Shown here in pieces: positions 36,664 through 46,349 of a stretch of DNA of 64,000 nucleotides. The stretch spans positions 124,001-188,000 of the forward strand of contig NZ_RJWG01000003.1 of assembly GCF_004011155.1 (NCBI RefSeq), in the 5' to 3' direction. The stretch is from Clostridium prolinivorans. Lineage in GTDB: Bacteria; Bacillota; Clostridia; Clostridiales; Clostridiaceae. The first letter of the stretch is position 1. Every line of letters begins with the position of its first letter. Under the pieces are notes generated by a model. That model saw only the letters and a list, made by a program, of their open reading frames with translations, was not told where the DNA came from and ran no database searches. The position numbers and the translations under genes are program-made.

Positions 36664-37743
36664 TTATTTTCTTGTAAATCTAAATTTTATTTCATCATCT
36701 ATATAATTAATTAAAAAAATTTCTTCATCGATAATTCTGCCTACTACATTTACTCTTTCATCTTTAGGTAAATTTTTTTTACAGATTTGAAGTTCTCCAC
36801 AATATCTTAAATAAATTTTATTATCTATAGTTATAAATCCTGGTTCTCTCTCTAGAGTATTATTGGGATTTATTATATCGTCCTTTTTTAAACTAATTCT
36901 TGAATTAGTTGATCTTATTACATCTTCTGCAGCATCAGGTCTATTTTCATGAATATAATTGAAAATAATATTTTCTTCTATACTGCATGGATTAAAAGTT
37001 TCTATTCTAAGGTCAATAATATTTTCTGAAATTTTTCCAACTGTTTTTAACTCTTCTTCTGCTGGTATGGCATCACCAAAAAAAACTTCATCTATACCTA
37101 ATGCAAAAAGTTCTTTTGCAGATATTTGAGGATCTAAAAATCTGTGAATTTCAAGAGTTGGAAGTCCTTCAAAAATAGGTCCTCTTTTATTTACTAAAGA
37201 AGGAATAAAAGCAGATATTTTTAAATTGTATTTTTTTAACATATCATTTTTCTTTTTAAAAGTTTTAATAGATATCCCTGTGTTTAATCTTGGATAATAA
37301 TTGTGACATGATTGAAGCATTTCATAATTAGGGTTATAACTTTCAAGCTCTTTTAAAAATTTTTCTGTTACAGTACTAGCGTTTATTTCTATTTTTAATC
37401 CATAAGGATTTTTGGTGAAATATGCAATTTCTTTTGCAGAAAAGCCAAAATCTATTCTTATAGCAGATATACCTAAATCTTTAATAGCTTTTAGATTATT
37501 TATATCAAATCCAAGATAATTAAATGCTCTAGGGGAAATATCTGCAATTATATTCATATTTAATTCTTTACATAAAGAGGCAATTTCTTTAAAATCTAAA
37601 ATAGCCTTTTTATAATTTGCTTCTGGAATATGAAGGGAAGTAAATACACTATTAAAACCAAAAGTTTTAGCATTTTTAATAAATTTTATATTATCTTCTA
37701 GAAAATAATTCATTCCTACAAAAACTGATATACCCTTTGACAT
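36664..37743 (-). CDS. mupG: MupG-family 6-phospho-N-acetylmuramidase (DUF871)
   Basis: A 359-residue protein of the former DUF871 family. MupG-type enzymes split MurNAc-6-phosphate-GlcNAc produced by PTS import of the cell-wall disaccharide. The TIM-barrel part (1-240) has GFNSVFTSLHIPE, IADISPRAF, IRIDFGFS, LQSCHNYYPR and VFFGDAIP; the C-terminal beta-barrel part has RSTNSR, REPGFITIDN and VVGRI. AGGAGGA precedes the ATG. Its place between murP and murQ agrees with a MurNAc-GlcNAc pathway. The exact activity is inferred from family and context. Confidence 0.88.
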   Translation of the reverse strand: MSKGISVFVGMNYFLEDNIKFIKNAKTFGFNSVFTSLHIPEANYKKAILDFKEIASLCKELNMNIIADISPRAFNYLGFDINNLKAIKDLGISAIRIDFGFSAKEIAYFTKNPYGLKIEINASTVTEKFLKELESYNPNYEMLQSCHNYYPRLNTGISIKTFKKKNDMLKKYNLKISAFIPSLVNKRGPIFEGLPTLEIHRFLDPQISAKELFALGIDEVFFGDAIPAEEELKTVGKISENIIDLRIETFNPCSIEENIIFNYIHENRPDAAEDVIRSTNSRISLKKDDIINPNNTLEREPGFITIDNKIYLRYCGELQICKKNLPKDERVNVVGRIIDEEIFLINYIDDEIKFRFTRK

Positions 37744-37836
37744 AAAAATCCTCCTAATTAAAATAAAAGGACAGCAGTATTTAACAAAGTTAATTAAAAT
37801 TAACCATATAATATTATTCTGCTGTCCAATTTTATA

Positions 37837-39186
37837 TTATTCTTGTGGATCGTCAAAACCTAAAATATAAGTTGCTGCAAACCCAGCTACATATGATATT
37901 ATTACTGCAAATAGATAAACCATTGGCTTGTTTACTAATAATGAAAGAGGTATTCCTGATAATCCCATACTTTTAGCTCCTACAGCTAAAGCGGCATTAA
38001 TTGCTCCTCCAAAAGCTCCCCCTATACAAGCTCCTAAAAATGGTTTACCAAGAGGCAGAGTAACACCATATATTAAAGGTTCTCCTACACCAAGTATACC
38101 TACTGGAAGTGCTGACCATATTGTTTTCTTTAATCTTTGATTTTTTGTTTTAACAAGTACAGCAATAGATGCTCCAACTTGACCTGCTCCAGCCATAGCT
38201 AATATTGGAAGAAGTAATGTCATACCTGTAGTTTTTATAAGGTCTGCATGTATTGGAGTTAAACCTTGATGCAATCCAGTCATAACAAGTGGAAGGAAAG
38301 TTCCTCCCAAAATAAATCCAGTAAATGCTCCACCACCATTTATAGCTGCTTTAACTGCATTTCCAATTCCATCTGAAATAGCCCCTCCTATTGGTTGCAA
38401 TATTATTAATGCAATAAATCCAGATATTAATACAACTAATAATGGAGTAATAAATAAATCAAGTACTTCTGGTACTATTTTTCTTATTTTCTTTTCAAGA
38501 TAGCTGCTAAATGCAACTACTATAAGAACTGCTATTATTCCACCTCTGCCTGGCACTAATGCTTTGCCAAATAATTTTATATTTGCTAAGTTTGGATGAG
38601 TTATTATTGCGGCCATTACACCACCAAGTATTGGGGAACCTCCAAATTCTTTAGCGGCATTAACACCTACAAATAAGCTTAATCCCCAAAACACTGAATT
38701 TCCTATTATAACTAATATTTGTGCTGTTGGAGTTGCTGCAAAGTCAGCATTAAATTTTACTAAAATATTAAGTATTCCTGTTACAAGACCACATCCTATA
38801 AATGCTGGAATAAGAGGGATGAATATACTGGATATTTTTTTTAATAAATTTTTAAATGGAGTATTGTTTTTAGCTTTTATCTCAGCTTTTAAAAGTTCGG
38901 CTTCATCAACTTCTCCAATTTTAAGTCCAGTGATTTCTCCAACTTCATTTGCTACTTTAGTAACTCTTCCAGGGCCTAAAATAATTTGAATCTGACCTCC
39001 TTGTTCTACAAGTCCCATAACTCCTTCAATCTTTTTTAGTCCTTCCTTATCAGCAAGATTTGGATTTTTTAGAGTTACCCTAAGCCTTGTCATGCAGTAA
39101 ACTACAGATGATAAATTGTCTCCTCCACCAAGTTTGTCTAAAATGTTTTCAGCCAAAATTTTGGGAGTTATGTTTGTATTAGACAT
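37837..39186 (-). CDS. murP: N-acetylmuramic acid PTS permease, IIBC (MurP)
   Basis: A 449-residue phosphotransferase permease. The IIB domain (1-90) has the phosphorylated Cys31 in VVYCMTRLRVTLKN; the IIC domain (115-445) has FIPLIPAFIGCGLVTG, TGLHQGLTPIHADLI, GVGEPLIYGVTLPLGKPF and GAKSMGLSGIPL. There is no IIA domain, so a soluble IIA-Glc partner must be coded elsewhere, as for E. coli MurP. It is first in the murP-mupG-murQ operon. TAGGAGGA precedes the ATG. A sucrose- or trehalose-type glucoside PTS looks alike; the neighbours decide for MurNAc. Confidence 0.9.
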   Translation of the reverse strand: MSNTNITPKILAENILDKLGGGDNLSSVVYCMTRLRVTLKNPNLADKEGLKKIEGVMGLVEQGGQIQIILGPGRVTKVANEVGEITGLKIGEVDEAELLKAEIKAKNNTPFKNLLKKISSIFIPLIPAFIGCGLVTGILNILVKFNADFAATPTAQILVIIGNSVFWGLSLFVGVNAAKEFGGSPILGGVMAAIITHPNLANIKLFGKALVPGRGGIIAVLIVVAFSSYLEKKIRKIVPEVLDLFITPLLVVLISGFIALIILQPIGGAISDGIGNAVKAAINGGGAFTGFILGGTFLPLVMTGLHQGLTPIHADLIKTTGMTLLLPILAMAGAGQVGASIAVLVKTKNQRLKKTIWSALPVGILGVGEPLIYGVTLPLGKPFLGACIGGAFGGAINAALAVGAKSMGLSGIPLSLLVNKPMVYLFAVIISYVAGFAATYILGFDDPQE

Positions 39187-39378
39187 AATGATTCCTCCTA
39201 ATTAAAATTTTTATAATAAATAATAGTATTAATAAAATGCTCTTATGATAAATTAAATAAAAATTATAAGTATCGATTTTCAAAGTTTAGTGTAATCGTA
39301 TTAATAAAATATTAACTATATTAAAATAAGATATATAATTGTTCATTTTTATACTATATTTAGTTGTTATGCCTTATA

Positions 39379-39390
39379 TAAAACGTTTTA
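39379..39390. promoter_or_regulatory. Perfect LacI/CcpA-type palindrome upstream of murP
   Basis: TAAAACGTTTTA is a perfect 12-base palindrome about 190 bases before the murP start. On the minus strand it runs into a possible -35 (TTATAT) with a TATAGT 17 bases further. Carbon-catabolite control is inferred from shape only. Confidence 0.5.
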
Positions 39391-39838
39391 ATAATTGGCT
39401 ACAAGAAAGAATTATATTTTTATTAATATGATTAAAACACAATAAACTGTAAATGAATTTCCATTAAATAATGAGTAGTAGTTTATTATTGATTTACTTC
39501 AAAAATATAGTGGTCAATTCTAAGAAAAAATAGTTTTTGTGAGATAATCATTAATATATAAAAATAATTTACAATCTTGTAATTTTATTTTATAATTTTT
39601 TAAATATCTTGTCAATTTCTTTCACAAACATTTTTTAAACTTTTTCAATATAAACAGACAAATATTTTATTTTATATTTTGGAATAAAAGAAATATTAAT
39701 ATTATAATGTCTAAAATTCAATATATTTACATATTTTGAAATTTGAATTAAAATAAGATGTAATAGATCATAAAAATAAAATTATACAAAAGGTATTAAT
39801 ATATAGTATTAACAAGACAAGCATACAATTTGTATAAG
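39391..39838 (+). promoter_or_regulatory. Long AT-rich gap with a promoter for the GH13 gene at its right end
   Basis: The 676-base divergent gap 39187-39862 is nearly pure A/T. Apart from the palindrome at 39379, I see only one feature worth naming: TTAACA (39809-39814), an 18-base spacer and TATAAG (39833-39838), a reasonable promoter for the alpha-glucosidase. No coding frame with a ribosome site was found in it. Confidence 0.45.
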
Positions 39839-39862
39839 ATAAAATAAAAGGTGGGATTTTTT

Positions 39863-41494
39863 ATGGAAAAATGGTGGCATGACAAAGTTGTTTATCAAAT
39901 TTATCCTAAAAGTTTTATGGATAGTAACAATGATGGAATTGGAGATTTACAAGGCATAATAAGTAAACTTGATTATCTTAAAGAACTAGGTATAGGTATA
40001 ATATGGTTATCACCAGTATATGAATCACCAATGGATGATAATGGTTATGATATAAGTAATTATAAAGAAATTGCCTCTGAGTTTGGTACTATGCAAGATA
40101 TGGAACAACTTATAAAAGAAGCAGATAAAAGAGGCATTAAAATAATAATGGATTTAGTTGTAAATCATACTTCAGATGAACATAATTGGTTTATAGAGTC
40201 TAGAAAATCTAAAGATAACCCATATAGAGATTATTATATTTGGAGAGATGGGAAAGATGGTAAAGAACCAAGTGACATTAAATCTTATTTTAGTGGTTCT
40301 GCTTGGCAGTATGATGAACATACTAAGCAGTATTATCTTCATTTATTTAGCAAAAAACAGCCTGATTTAAATTGGGATAATGCAAAATTAAGAGAAGAAA
40401 TATATGATATGATGAACTTTTGGCTTGATAAGGGTATTGCAGGATTTAGAATGGACGTTATTGAATTAATAGGAAAAGATATAGATAATTGTATTTTGGG
40501 AAATACTGATAATACTCATAAATATATTCAAGAGATGCATAAAAAAACATTTGGAAAGTTTGATTCTTTTACAGTAGGGGAAACAGGTGGAGCAACAATA
40601 GAAAGAGCAAAACTTTACAGTAATCCAGAAAGAAAAGAACTTAATATGGTATTTCATTTTCAGCATGTAGGGTTAGATGAACAAAAGGGTAAATCAAAAT
40701 GGGATTTAAAAGAATTAGATTTAATTGAGCTTAAAGATATATTAAGTTCTTGGCAGACTGATCTTGGTACAGAAGGATGGAATAGCCTTTATTGGAATAA
40801 CCATGATCAGCCAAGAATAGTTTCAAGATGGGGAAATGACAAAGAATATAGAGTAGAGTCTGCAAAAATGCTTGCAACTATACTTCATTTTATGAAAGGT
40901 ACACCTTACATATATCAAGGCGAAGAAATTGGTATGACTAATGCTTATTTTACAGATATAAACCAATATAAAGATATTGAAACATTAAACTTATATAAAG
41001 AAAGAATTGAAAAAGGATATTCTCATGAAGAAATCATGAAATCAATTATGACAAAAGGAAGAGATAACGCTAGAACTCCAATGCAATGGAATGATGAATA
41101 TAATGCAGGTTTTACTAAAGGAACACCATGGATAGAAGTAAACAAAAATTATAAGGAAATAAATGTAGAAAATGATTTAAAAAATAAAGACTCTATATTC
41201 TATTACTACAAAAAGCTTGTGGATTTAAGAAAGAATAATCCTTTAATAGTGTACGGAGATTATAAACTTATAAACAGGGAGCATCCTCAAATATTTTCTT
41301 ATATTAGAGAATATAAAGGTGAAAAACTCATTGTCATATGTAATTTTTATGGTAAAGAAACAGAATTTACTCTGCCAAAGGATATTTTATATAAAGATAA
41401 AGAGCTTATTATTTCAAATTACTCTAATAAAGAAAATGATATAAGAAAATTTACACTCGCTCCTTATGAAGCATGTGTTTATAAGCTATTTTAA
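39863..41494 (+). CDS. GH13 oligo-alpha-glucosidase (DexB/MalL-like)
   Basis: A 543-residue cytosolic alpha-glucosidase. The family motifs are DLVVNHTSDEHNWF (region I), GFRMDVIELIG with the nucleophile Asp (region II), FTVGETGG with the acid Glu (region III) and WNNHDQPR (region IV). YQIYPKSFMDSNNDGIGDL and QPDLNWDN are typical of the oligo-1,6-glucosidase group, and the sequence resembles streptococcal glucan 1,6-alpha-glucosidase DexB. The ATG at 39863 is used; AAAGGTGGG lies before it, and the GTG at 39851 is part of that site. Possible substrates are isomalto-oligosaccharides; a trehalose-6-phosphate hydrolase is less likely. Confidence 0.88.
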   Translation: MEKWWHDKVVYQIYPKSFMDSNNDGIGDLQGIISKLDYLKELGIGIIWLSPVYESPMDDNGYDISNYKEIASEFGTMQDMEQLIKEADKRGIKIIMDLVVNHTSDEHNWFIESRKSKDNPYRDYYIWRDGKDGKEPSDIKSYFSGSAWQYDEHTKQYYLHLFSKKQPDLNWDNAKLREEIYDMMNFWLDKGIAGFRMDVIELIGKDIDNCILGNTDNTHKYIQEMHKKTFGKFDSFTVGETGGATIERAKLYSNPERKELNMVFHFQHVGLDEQKGKSKWDLKELDLIELKDILSSWQTDLGTEGWNSLYWNNHDQPRIVSRWGNDKEYRVESAKMLATILHFMKGTPYIYQGEEIGMTNAYFTDINQYKDIETLNLYKERIEKGYSHEEIMKSIMTKGRDNARTPMQWNDEYNAGFTKGTPWIEVNKNYKEINVENDLKNKDSIFYYYKKLVDLRKNNPLIVYGDYKLINREHPQIFSYIREYKGEKLIVICNFYGKETEFTLPKDILYKDKELIISNYSNKENDIRKFTLAPYEACVYKLF

Positions 41495-41629
41495 AATAGT
41501 AAAAGTTAAAATTTTATTGAGATTTAAAAATTATTATAATTATAAACTGATTTAAATAGATAAGTTTAAAAAGTTTTAATATTCATTAAAACTTTTTCTA
41601 GATTTAGATTTTATTCTTATAAAAATATA

Positions 41630-41657
41630 TTGATTTTTTTACATAAGCGTTTATAAT
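41630..41657 (+). promoter_or_regulatory. Promoter of the T-box transcript
   Basis: TTGATT (41630-41635), a 16-base spacer and TATAAT (41652-41657) place the start point some 20 bases before the T-box stem I. An ATAAGCGTTTAT element overlaps the spacer and -10 and has a LacI/CcpA-like CG centre. Confidence 0.6.
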
Positions 41658-41686
41658 ATAAATATAAGTAAAATAGTATGAATTAA

Positions 41687-41946
41687 ATGCTGTGATCAGG
41701 AAAAGTAAACTATATGAATCAGACAGAGAGAAGTTTCTAGGGTGAGAGAACTTTATGTTGGATTATAGTTGAAGTGCCCCTGTGAGCATTAAGCCGAAGA
41801 AAGTAGGCTGATACGTGAGCTCACGTTATAGAGCTATGACATGATTGTGTCAGAATAAAGATGGGTATTTTATACCTAATCAGAGTGGAACCGCGGAATT
41901 TAACCTTCTGCCTCTGTATAAATTACAGAGGCAGAAGGTTTTTTGT
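41687..41946 (+). ncRNA. T-box leader RNA, cysteine specifier, with terminator
   Basis: Stem I is closed by ATGCT (41687-41691) with AGCAT (41785-41789) and CAGG (41697-41700) with CCTG (41779-41782). Its internal loop has AGTA on the left and GAA on the right, then G and the specifier TGC (41775-41777), a Cys codon. The T-box AGAGTGGAACCGCGG lies at 41882-41896; its TGGA pairs with a tRNA ending UCCA, as tRNA-Cys does (U73). The terminator is AACCTTCTGCCTCTGT with its complement and a T run (41902-41945). Uncharged tRNA-Cys would open the terminator and switch on the cystine symporter. Confidence 0.92.
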
Positions 41947-42022
41947 TTATATACCAAGGCGCCGGTATATAAATTAATATTTTACTTATAATTTACTTAT
42001 AAAAATTTAAGGAGGATTAAGT

Positions 42023-43339
42023 ATGTTACAATTTACAGTTTTATTAGTATCCATATTACTAATATCTTTATTATATTTTTTAAAAACAAAAAAAATTAGC
42101 TTTGGAAATAGAGTGCTTATAGCAATGATATTAGGTATTGCTATTGGTTCAATATTTAAGAAAAATGCTTTAGTTATAGAACCAATTGGTAAAATTTATG
42201 TTAATTTAATTAAAATGCTTGTTATTCCGCTTGTTACTACATCCATGATTTCAAGTATAACTAATTTAGATAATACTGCTAAACTCAAAAGCATAGGATT
42301 TAAAACAATTGGATGGCTTATAGCAACAACAGCTATAGCATCAATAATTGGATTAATAGTAAGTATTATTATGGATCCAGGGGCAGGTATAAAGATTGTT
42401 AAGGATGCCTCTTTTAAAGCGAGAGAAATACCTTCTTTTGCTGATGTTTTAATAGATTTAACTCCATCTAATCCGGTAGCAGATGCTGCAAATGCAAAAA
42501 TAGTACCTGTTATTATATTTTCAATGTTTGTAGGAATAGCTATTGTTATTGAAAATTCCAAAAAACCTGAAGTTATAAAGCCAGTTATAAATTTTATTAA
42601 TGGTTTTGCTCAAATTATGTTTAGAATTACAAAGATGATACTTAAAATAACTCCATATGGTGTTTATGGATTAATGGCAGGAGTTTCTGCTAAGTACGGT
42701 TTTGAAACATTATTGCCTCTTGGTAAATTTGTTATAGCAATTTATATAGCATGCATAATTCAAATAGCTCTAGTTCATTCAACCTTAATAACTTTTATTG
42801 CTAAGGTTAATCCAATTAAATTTTTTAAGGCAATATTACCAGCACAGATTGTTGCATTTACAACAAGAAGTAGTTATGGAACACTACCTGCAACAATTAA
42901 AAGTTTAACTGAAAGAGTTAAAATTTCAGATAGAATTGCAAGCTTTGTCGCACCAATGGGAGCTTCTATGGGTATGAATGCTTGTGGTGGATTATATCCT
43001 GTTATGGCTGCAATGTTTGTAGCGAGGGTTTATAATATAAATTTAAATTTTAGTCAATATATAATATTAATTGTAGTAACTACAATAGCTTCTTTTGGTA
43101 CTGCAGGTGTCCCTGGAACTGCATCAATAATGTCAACAGTTGTATTATCAAGTATGGGACTTCCAGTAGAAGGTATGGCAATGCTTCTTGGAGTAGATAC
43201 AGTTATAGATATGGCAAGAACCGCAACAAATGTTACTGGTGCTGCAGTATCAGCTTTATTAGTTGCAAATTCTGAAGGAGAATTTAATAAAAAAGAATTT
43301 AATAATCAAAAATTAGAAGAACTTAAATTAACATTATAA
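42023..43339 (+). CDS. tcyP: Cystine:cation symporter of the DAACS family (TcyP-like)
   Basis: A 438-residue dicarboxylate/amino-acid:cation symporter with eight to ten hydrophobic segments. LIKMLVIPLVTTSMISSI, FTTRSSYGTLPATIKSL, GASMGMNACGGLYPVMAAM and DTVIDMARTATNVTG follow the TcyP/YhcL pattern of Bacillus subtilis closely. DAACS members may also carry Glu, Asp, Ser or Thr, but the leader RNA reads Cys, so cystine is the best call. AAGGAGGA precedes the ATG. It is a single-gene unit. Confidence 0.88.
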   Translation: MLQFTVLLVSILLISLLYFLKTKKISFGNRVLIAMILGIAIGSIFKKNALVIEPIGKIYVNLIKMLVIPLVTTSMISSITNLDNTAKLKSIGFKTIGWLIATTAIASIIGLIVSIIMDPGAGIKIVKDASFKAREIPSFADVLIDLTPSNPVADAANAKIVPVIIFSMFVGIAIVIENSKKPEVIKPVINFINGFAQIMFRITKMILKITPYGVYGLMAGVSAKYGFETLLPLGKFVIAIYIACIIQIALVHSTLITFIAKVNPIKFFKAILPAQIVAFTTRSSYGTLPATIKSLTERVKISDRIASFVAPMGASMGMNACGGLYPVMAAMFVARVYNINLNFSQYIILIVVTTIASFGTAGVPGTASIMSTVVLSSMGLPVEGMAMLLGVDTVIDMARTATNVTGAAVSALLVANSEGEFNKKEFNNQKLEELKLTL

Positions 43340-43466
43340 TTAAGTTTATTTATCTTAAAGTATGTTAATTTTCTTTAACCTCATCATAATATTTATATAA
43401 CTTTAAGGATATAAAATTGAAAATGTTGAAAGAAAAAAGAAAAAATTAAGATGGGGGTACTTATTT

Positions 43467-44372
43467 ATGAAAAAGAACAATATTAAGTTATTAATTACTG
43501 CATTGGCAATAACAATGTCTGCAGGAATATTTGCAGGGTGTGGTAATAAAAATAATGATAATAATTCTAATCAAGCAGAAAGCAATAAAACTGAGATAAG
43601 TGGTTCTATAACTGCTGCAGGATCTACAGCACTTCAGCCATTAGCAGAGCAAGCTGCAAAACAGTTTACAGAAAAAAATCCAAATGCAACAGTAACTATA
43701 CAAGGTGGAGGAAGCGGTACTGGACTTACTCAAGTTATGCAAGGAGCAGTTGAAATTGGAAACTCTGATATTTTTGCTGAAGAAAAATTAAAACCAGAAG
43801 AAGCAAAACAATTAGTTGATCATAAAGTTGCTGTAGTTGGATTTGGATTAGTTGTAAATGATAAAGTAAATATAGACAATTTAAGTAAGGCTGATACAAT
43901 AAAAATATTCACAGGGGAAATAACTAACTGGAAAGAAGTTGGGGGAAATGATTTAAAAATAACAGTTATAAATAGACCTAAATCATCGGGAACAAGGGCT
44001 ACCTTTAAAAAATATGCTTTAGACGGTAAAGAAGAAGTTGAAGGAAAAGCATTAACTCAAGATTCAAGTGGAGCTGTTAAGAAAACTATAGAAGAAACAG
44101 AAGGAGCTATAGGATATTTAGCAACATCATATATAAATGATAAAGCAAATTTATCAGGAGTAAAAGTATTAAAATTTGATGGCGTTGAATTAAATAATGA
44201 AAATATAACAAATGGAAAATATTCAATTTGGTCTTATGAGCATATGTATACAAAAGGTGAGCCAAGTGGACTTACAAAAGCTTTTTTAGATTATATGGTT
44301 AGCGACGAAGTAAAACCAATAATCACCAAATTAGGGTATATACCAGTAACTGATATGAAGGTTACTAGATAG
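43467..44372 (+). CDS. pstS: Phosphate-binding lipoprotein, PstS-like, without pst neighbours
   Basis: A 301-residue binding lipoprotein. The lipobox is FAGC (Cys about 24), followed by an Asn-rich linker. ITAAGSTALQPLAEQAAKQF, QGGGSGTGLTQVMQGAVEIGNSD, FTGEITNWKEVGGND, RPKSSGTRATFKKY and TEGAIGYLA match PstS. No pstC, pstA or pstB is next to it; it is followed by a terminator and a chemoreceptor gene. It could serve a Pst transporter elsewhere or act as a sensor. Confidence 0.88.
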   Translation: MKKNNIKLLITALAITMSAGIFAGCGNKNNDNNSNQAESNKTEISGSITAAGSTALQPLAEQAAKQFTEKNPNATVTIQGGGSGTGLTQVMQGAVEIGNSDIFAEEKLKPEEAKQLVDHKVAVVGFGLVVNDKVNIDNLSKADTIKIFTGEITNWKEVGGNDLKITVINRPKSSGTRATFKKYALDGKEEVEGKALTQDSSGAVKKTIEETEGAIGYLATSYINDKANLSGVKVLKFDGVELNNENITNGKYSIWSYEHMYTKGEPSGLTKAFLDYMVSDEVKPIITKLGYIPVTDMKVTR

Positions 44373-44373
44373 T

Positions 44374-44403
44374 TTTAAGGCTGGCTTATTAACCAGCCTT
44401 AAA
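44374..44403 (+). terminator. Hairpin after the PstS-like gene
   Basis: TTTAAGGCTGG (44374-44384) and CCAGCCTTAAA (44393-44403) form a perfect 11-bp stem. The following T content is modest, so some read-through into the chemoreceptor gene is possible. Confidence 0.7.
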
Positions 44404-44452
44404 TTCTTAAATAAATAAAAACTTCTAAAACATGCAGGAGGATAAATTTAAA

Positions 44453-46165
44453 ATGAAGTTGAATTTAGATAAGTTTTTTAAATTTAAACTAAAAGGTAAG
44501 TTAATGTCTGCTTACATATTGTTATTTTGTATTTTTAGCATAACTGTTTTTTTAGTTATTAATGTTCAAGTTAATAAAATAATTACAGATACTTCAAGAC
44601 AGCAGCTAAAAGCAGCTTCAAAAATGGGGACATCATTTTTAAATCAATCTTATATTGGGGATTTTAATTTGATAAATGGTAAACTTTATAGAGGAGATGT
44701 GCCTCTTGAAACTGATACAATTATAGTAGATAAGATATCAAAAGAAACGGAAACATTTTCTGCAATTTTTAATTTAGATAAATGTGTATCAACAAGCATT
44801 AAAGATAAAAATGGTAAAAGGTATCTTAATATAAAAGTACCTGATTATATAAAAAAATCGGTAATAAATAATAAGAAAGAAGAAATAACAGAAATAGTAA
44901 TTGACAATAAAAAATATGAAGGAATGTTTATCCCATTAATTGATGAAAAAGGAAATACTTTAGGAATGTGGCTTACTGCTGTGGATAAAAGTAAAGCAGA
45001 AAAAACAATATTTAATGTTAATTTTATAGTTGGTATTACTACGGTTATTTTTATATTATTAGGAATAATTGCAATTAATATTTTTATCAATATATTACTA
45101 AAAAATGTAAATAGAGTATCTAACACTATAAATGAATTAGGTGAAGGGAAACTTAATATAAGATGTAATATAAATACTCAAGATGAAATTAAAGATATTG
45201 CAGACAGCGTAAATATTACCATAAAAAATATTAAAAATTTAGTTGAAAAAACAGCAAATATAATTGAAAGACTAAAAAGTAATTCCAATACAATTTCCAG
45301 TATCTCAGAAGAAATAGGATTTTCAAGCGAAGAAATAGCCTCAGCTATGGGAAATGCATTAGAAGGTTCAATAATTCAAACAGAAAAAATTGAAGAATGT
45401 GATGAAATAATAGAGGTATTATCGAAAAAAATTGATGAAATGAACATTCAAATTGAAAATACTATAAAAAATGGTGATCATACAAAACAAAGTACAGAAA
45501 TTGGTATCAGTGCATTAAAAGTTCTTAAAGAAAAGCTTAATAAAAATCATACAAGCACTTTAATTCTTACAAAACAAATTGATAATCTTTCAGAAGGATC
45601 TAAGGTTATTGAAAATATAATAAGTACAATTAAAGATATAGCAGATAAAACAAATTTATTAGCTTTAAATGCGTCAATAGAAGCAGCAAGAGCAGGAGAA
45701 GCAGGAAAAGGATTTACTGTTGTAGCTGACGAAATAAGAAAACTTGCAGAACAATCTAAAAATTCAACAGAAGAAATAAGTATAATAATTAGAGATATTA
45801 CTAAAGCAATAAAAGAATCTAAAATTCACATGGATGAAAGCAATGAAATTGTTGAACTTTCAAATAATTCAATGCAGCAAACAGAAAAAGCATTTATGAA
45901 TATAAAAAATAACACTAATATATTGATAAAAGAAATTTTAATTCTTAAAAATAATTTAAATGAAGTAAGGGATGTTGAAAGTAAAGTAATTAGTTCTATG
46001 GAAAACATACTTGAAGTTACAAAACAATCAAAAATAATTACTATGGAAGTAAATTCATCAACGGAGAAACAATCATTTTCTATAAACCAAATTATAGGTT
46101 CACTTCAAGAAGAAAATTCTGTGATTAATGAATTAACAGAAACAATTTCTATGTTTAAGATATAA
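44453..46165 (+). CDS. Methyl-accepting chemotaxis protein
   Basis: A 570-residue transmembrane chemoreceptor. TM1 covers about residues 17-38, an extracellular single-Cache-like domain about 40-185 ([35 protein letters not shown]), TM2 about 192-216, a HAMP domain to about 270, then the signalling coiled coil with the hairpin tip [20 protein letters not shown] and [16 protein letters not shown]. The start ATG at 44453 is about 11 bases after AGGAGG; an ATG at 44432 precedes that site and has none of its own. The ligand is unknown. The gene sits 80 bases behind an orphan PstS-like gene. Confidence 0.92.
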   Translation: MKLNLDKFFKFKLKGKLMSAYILLFCIFSITVFLVINVQVNKIITDTSRQQLKAASKMGTSFLNQSYIGDFNLINGKLYRGDVPLETDTIIVDKISKETETFSAIFNLDKCVSTSIKDKNGKRYLNIKVPDYIKKSVINNKKEEITEIVIDNKKYEGMFIPLIDEKGNTLGMWLTAVDKSKAEKTIFNVNFIVGITTVIFILLGIIAINIFINILLKNVNRVSNTINELGEGKLNIRCNINTQDEIKDIADSVNITIKNIKNLVEKTANIIERLKSNSNTISSISEEIGFSSEEIASAMGNALEGSIIQTEKIEECDEIIEVLSKKIDEMNIQIENTIKNGDHTKQSTEIGISALKVLKEKLNKNHTSTLILTKQIDNLSEGSKVIENIISTIKDIADKTNLLALNASIEAARAGEAGKGFTVVADEIRKLAEQSKNSTEEISIIIRDITKAIKESKIHMDESNEIVELSNNSMQQTEKAFMNIKNNTNILIKEILILKNNLNEVRDVESKVISSMENILEVTKQSKIITMEVNSSTEKQSFSINQIIGSLQEENSVINELTETISMFKI

Positions 46166-46257
46166 TATAAATAAAAATATAAAAATTTTTATAAAAATCT
46201 TTAACATTTCCAAAGATTAGTTTGCGAAATTTATAACAAGTGGTAAAATATAAATGT

Positions 46258-46292
46258 CTAGTTATTATAATTTATATTTATAATATAACTAG
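46258..46292. promoter_or_regulatory. Imperfect 35-base inverted repeat before the Fe-S scaffold gene
   Basis: CTAGTTATTATAA and TTATAATATAACTAG are nearly complementary (one arm has two extra bases). It lies about 60 bases before the start of the next gene and could be an operator; no known regulator motif was recognised. Confidence 0.35.
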
Positions 46293-46349
46293 TATATTTT
46301 ATGGGCAGTATTTTTGCACTTAAATATTTAATAACGGGAGGATGGAAAA

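Noticed and set aside
41953..41975. Short inverted repeat ATACC...GGTAT with GGCGCC after the T-box terminator
   Set aside because: Only a 5-bp stem; no function could be supported.
42196..42561. Minus-strand frame of 121 codons
   Set aside because: Antisense to the cystine symporter; its hydrophobic repetitive composition mirrors the membrane segments of the real gene.
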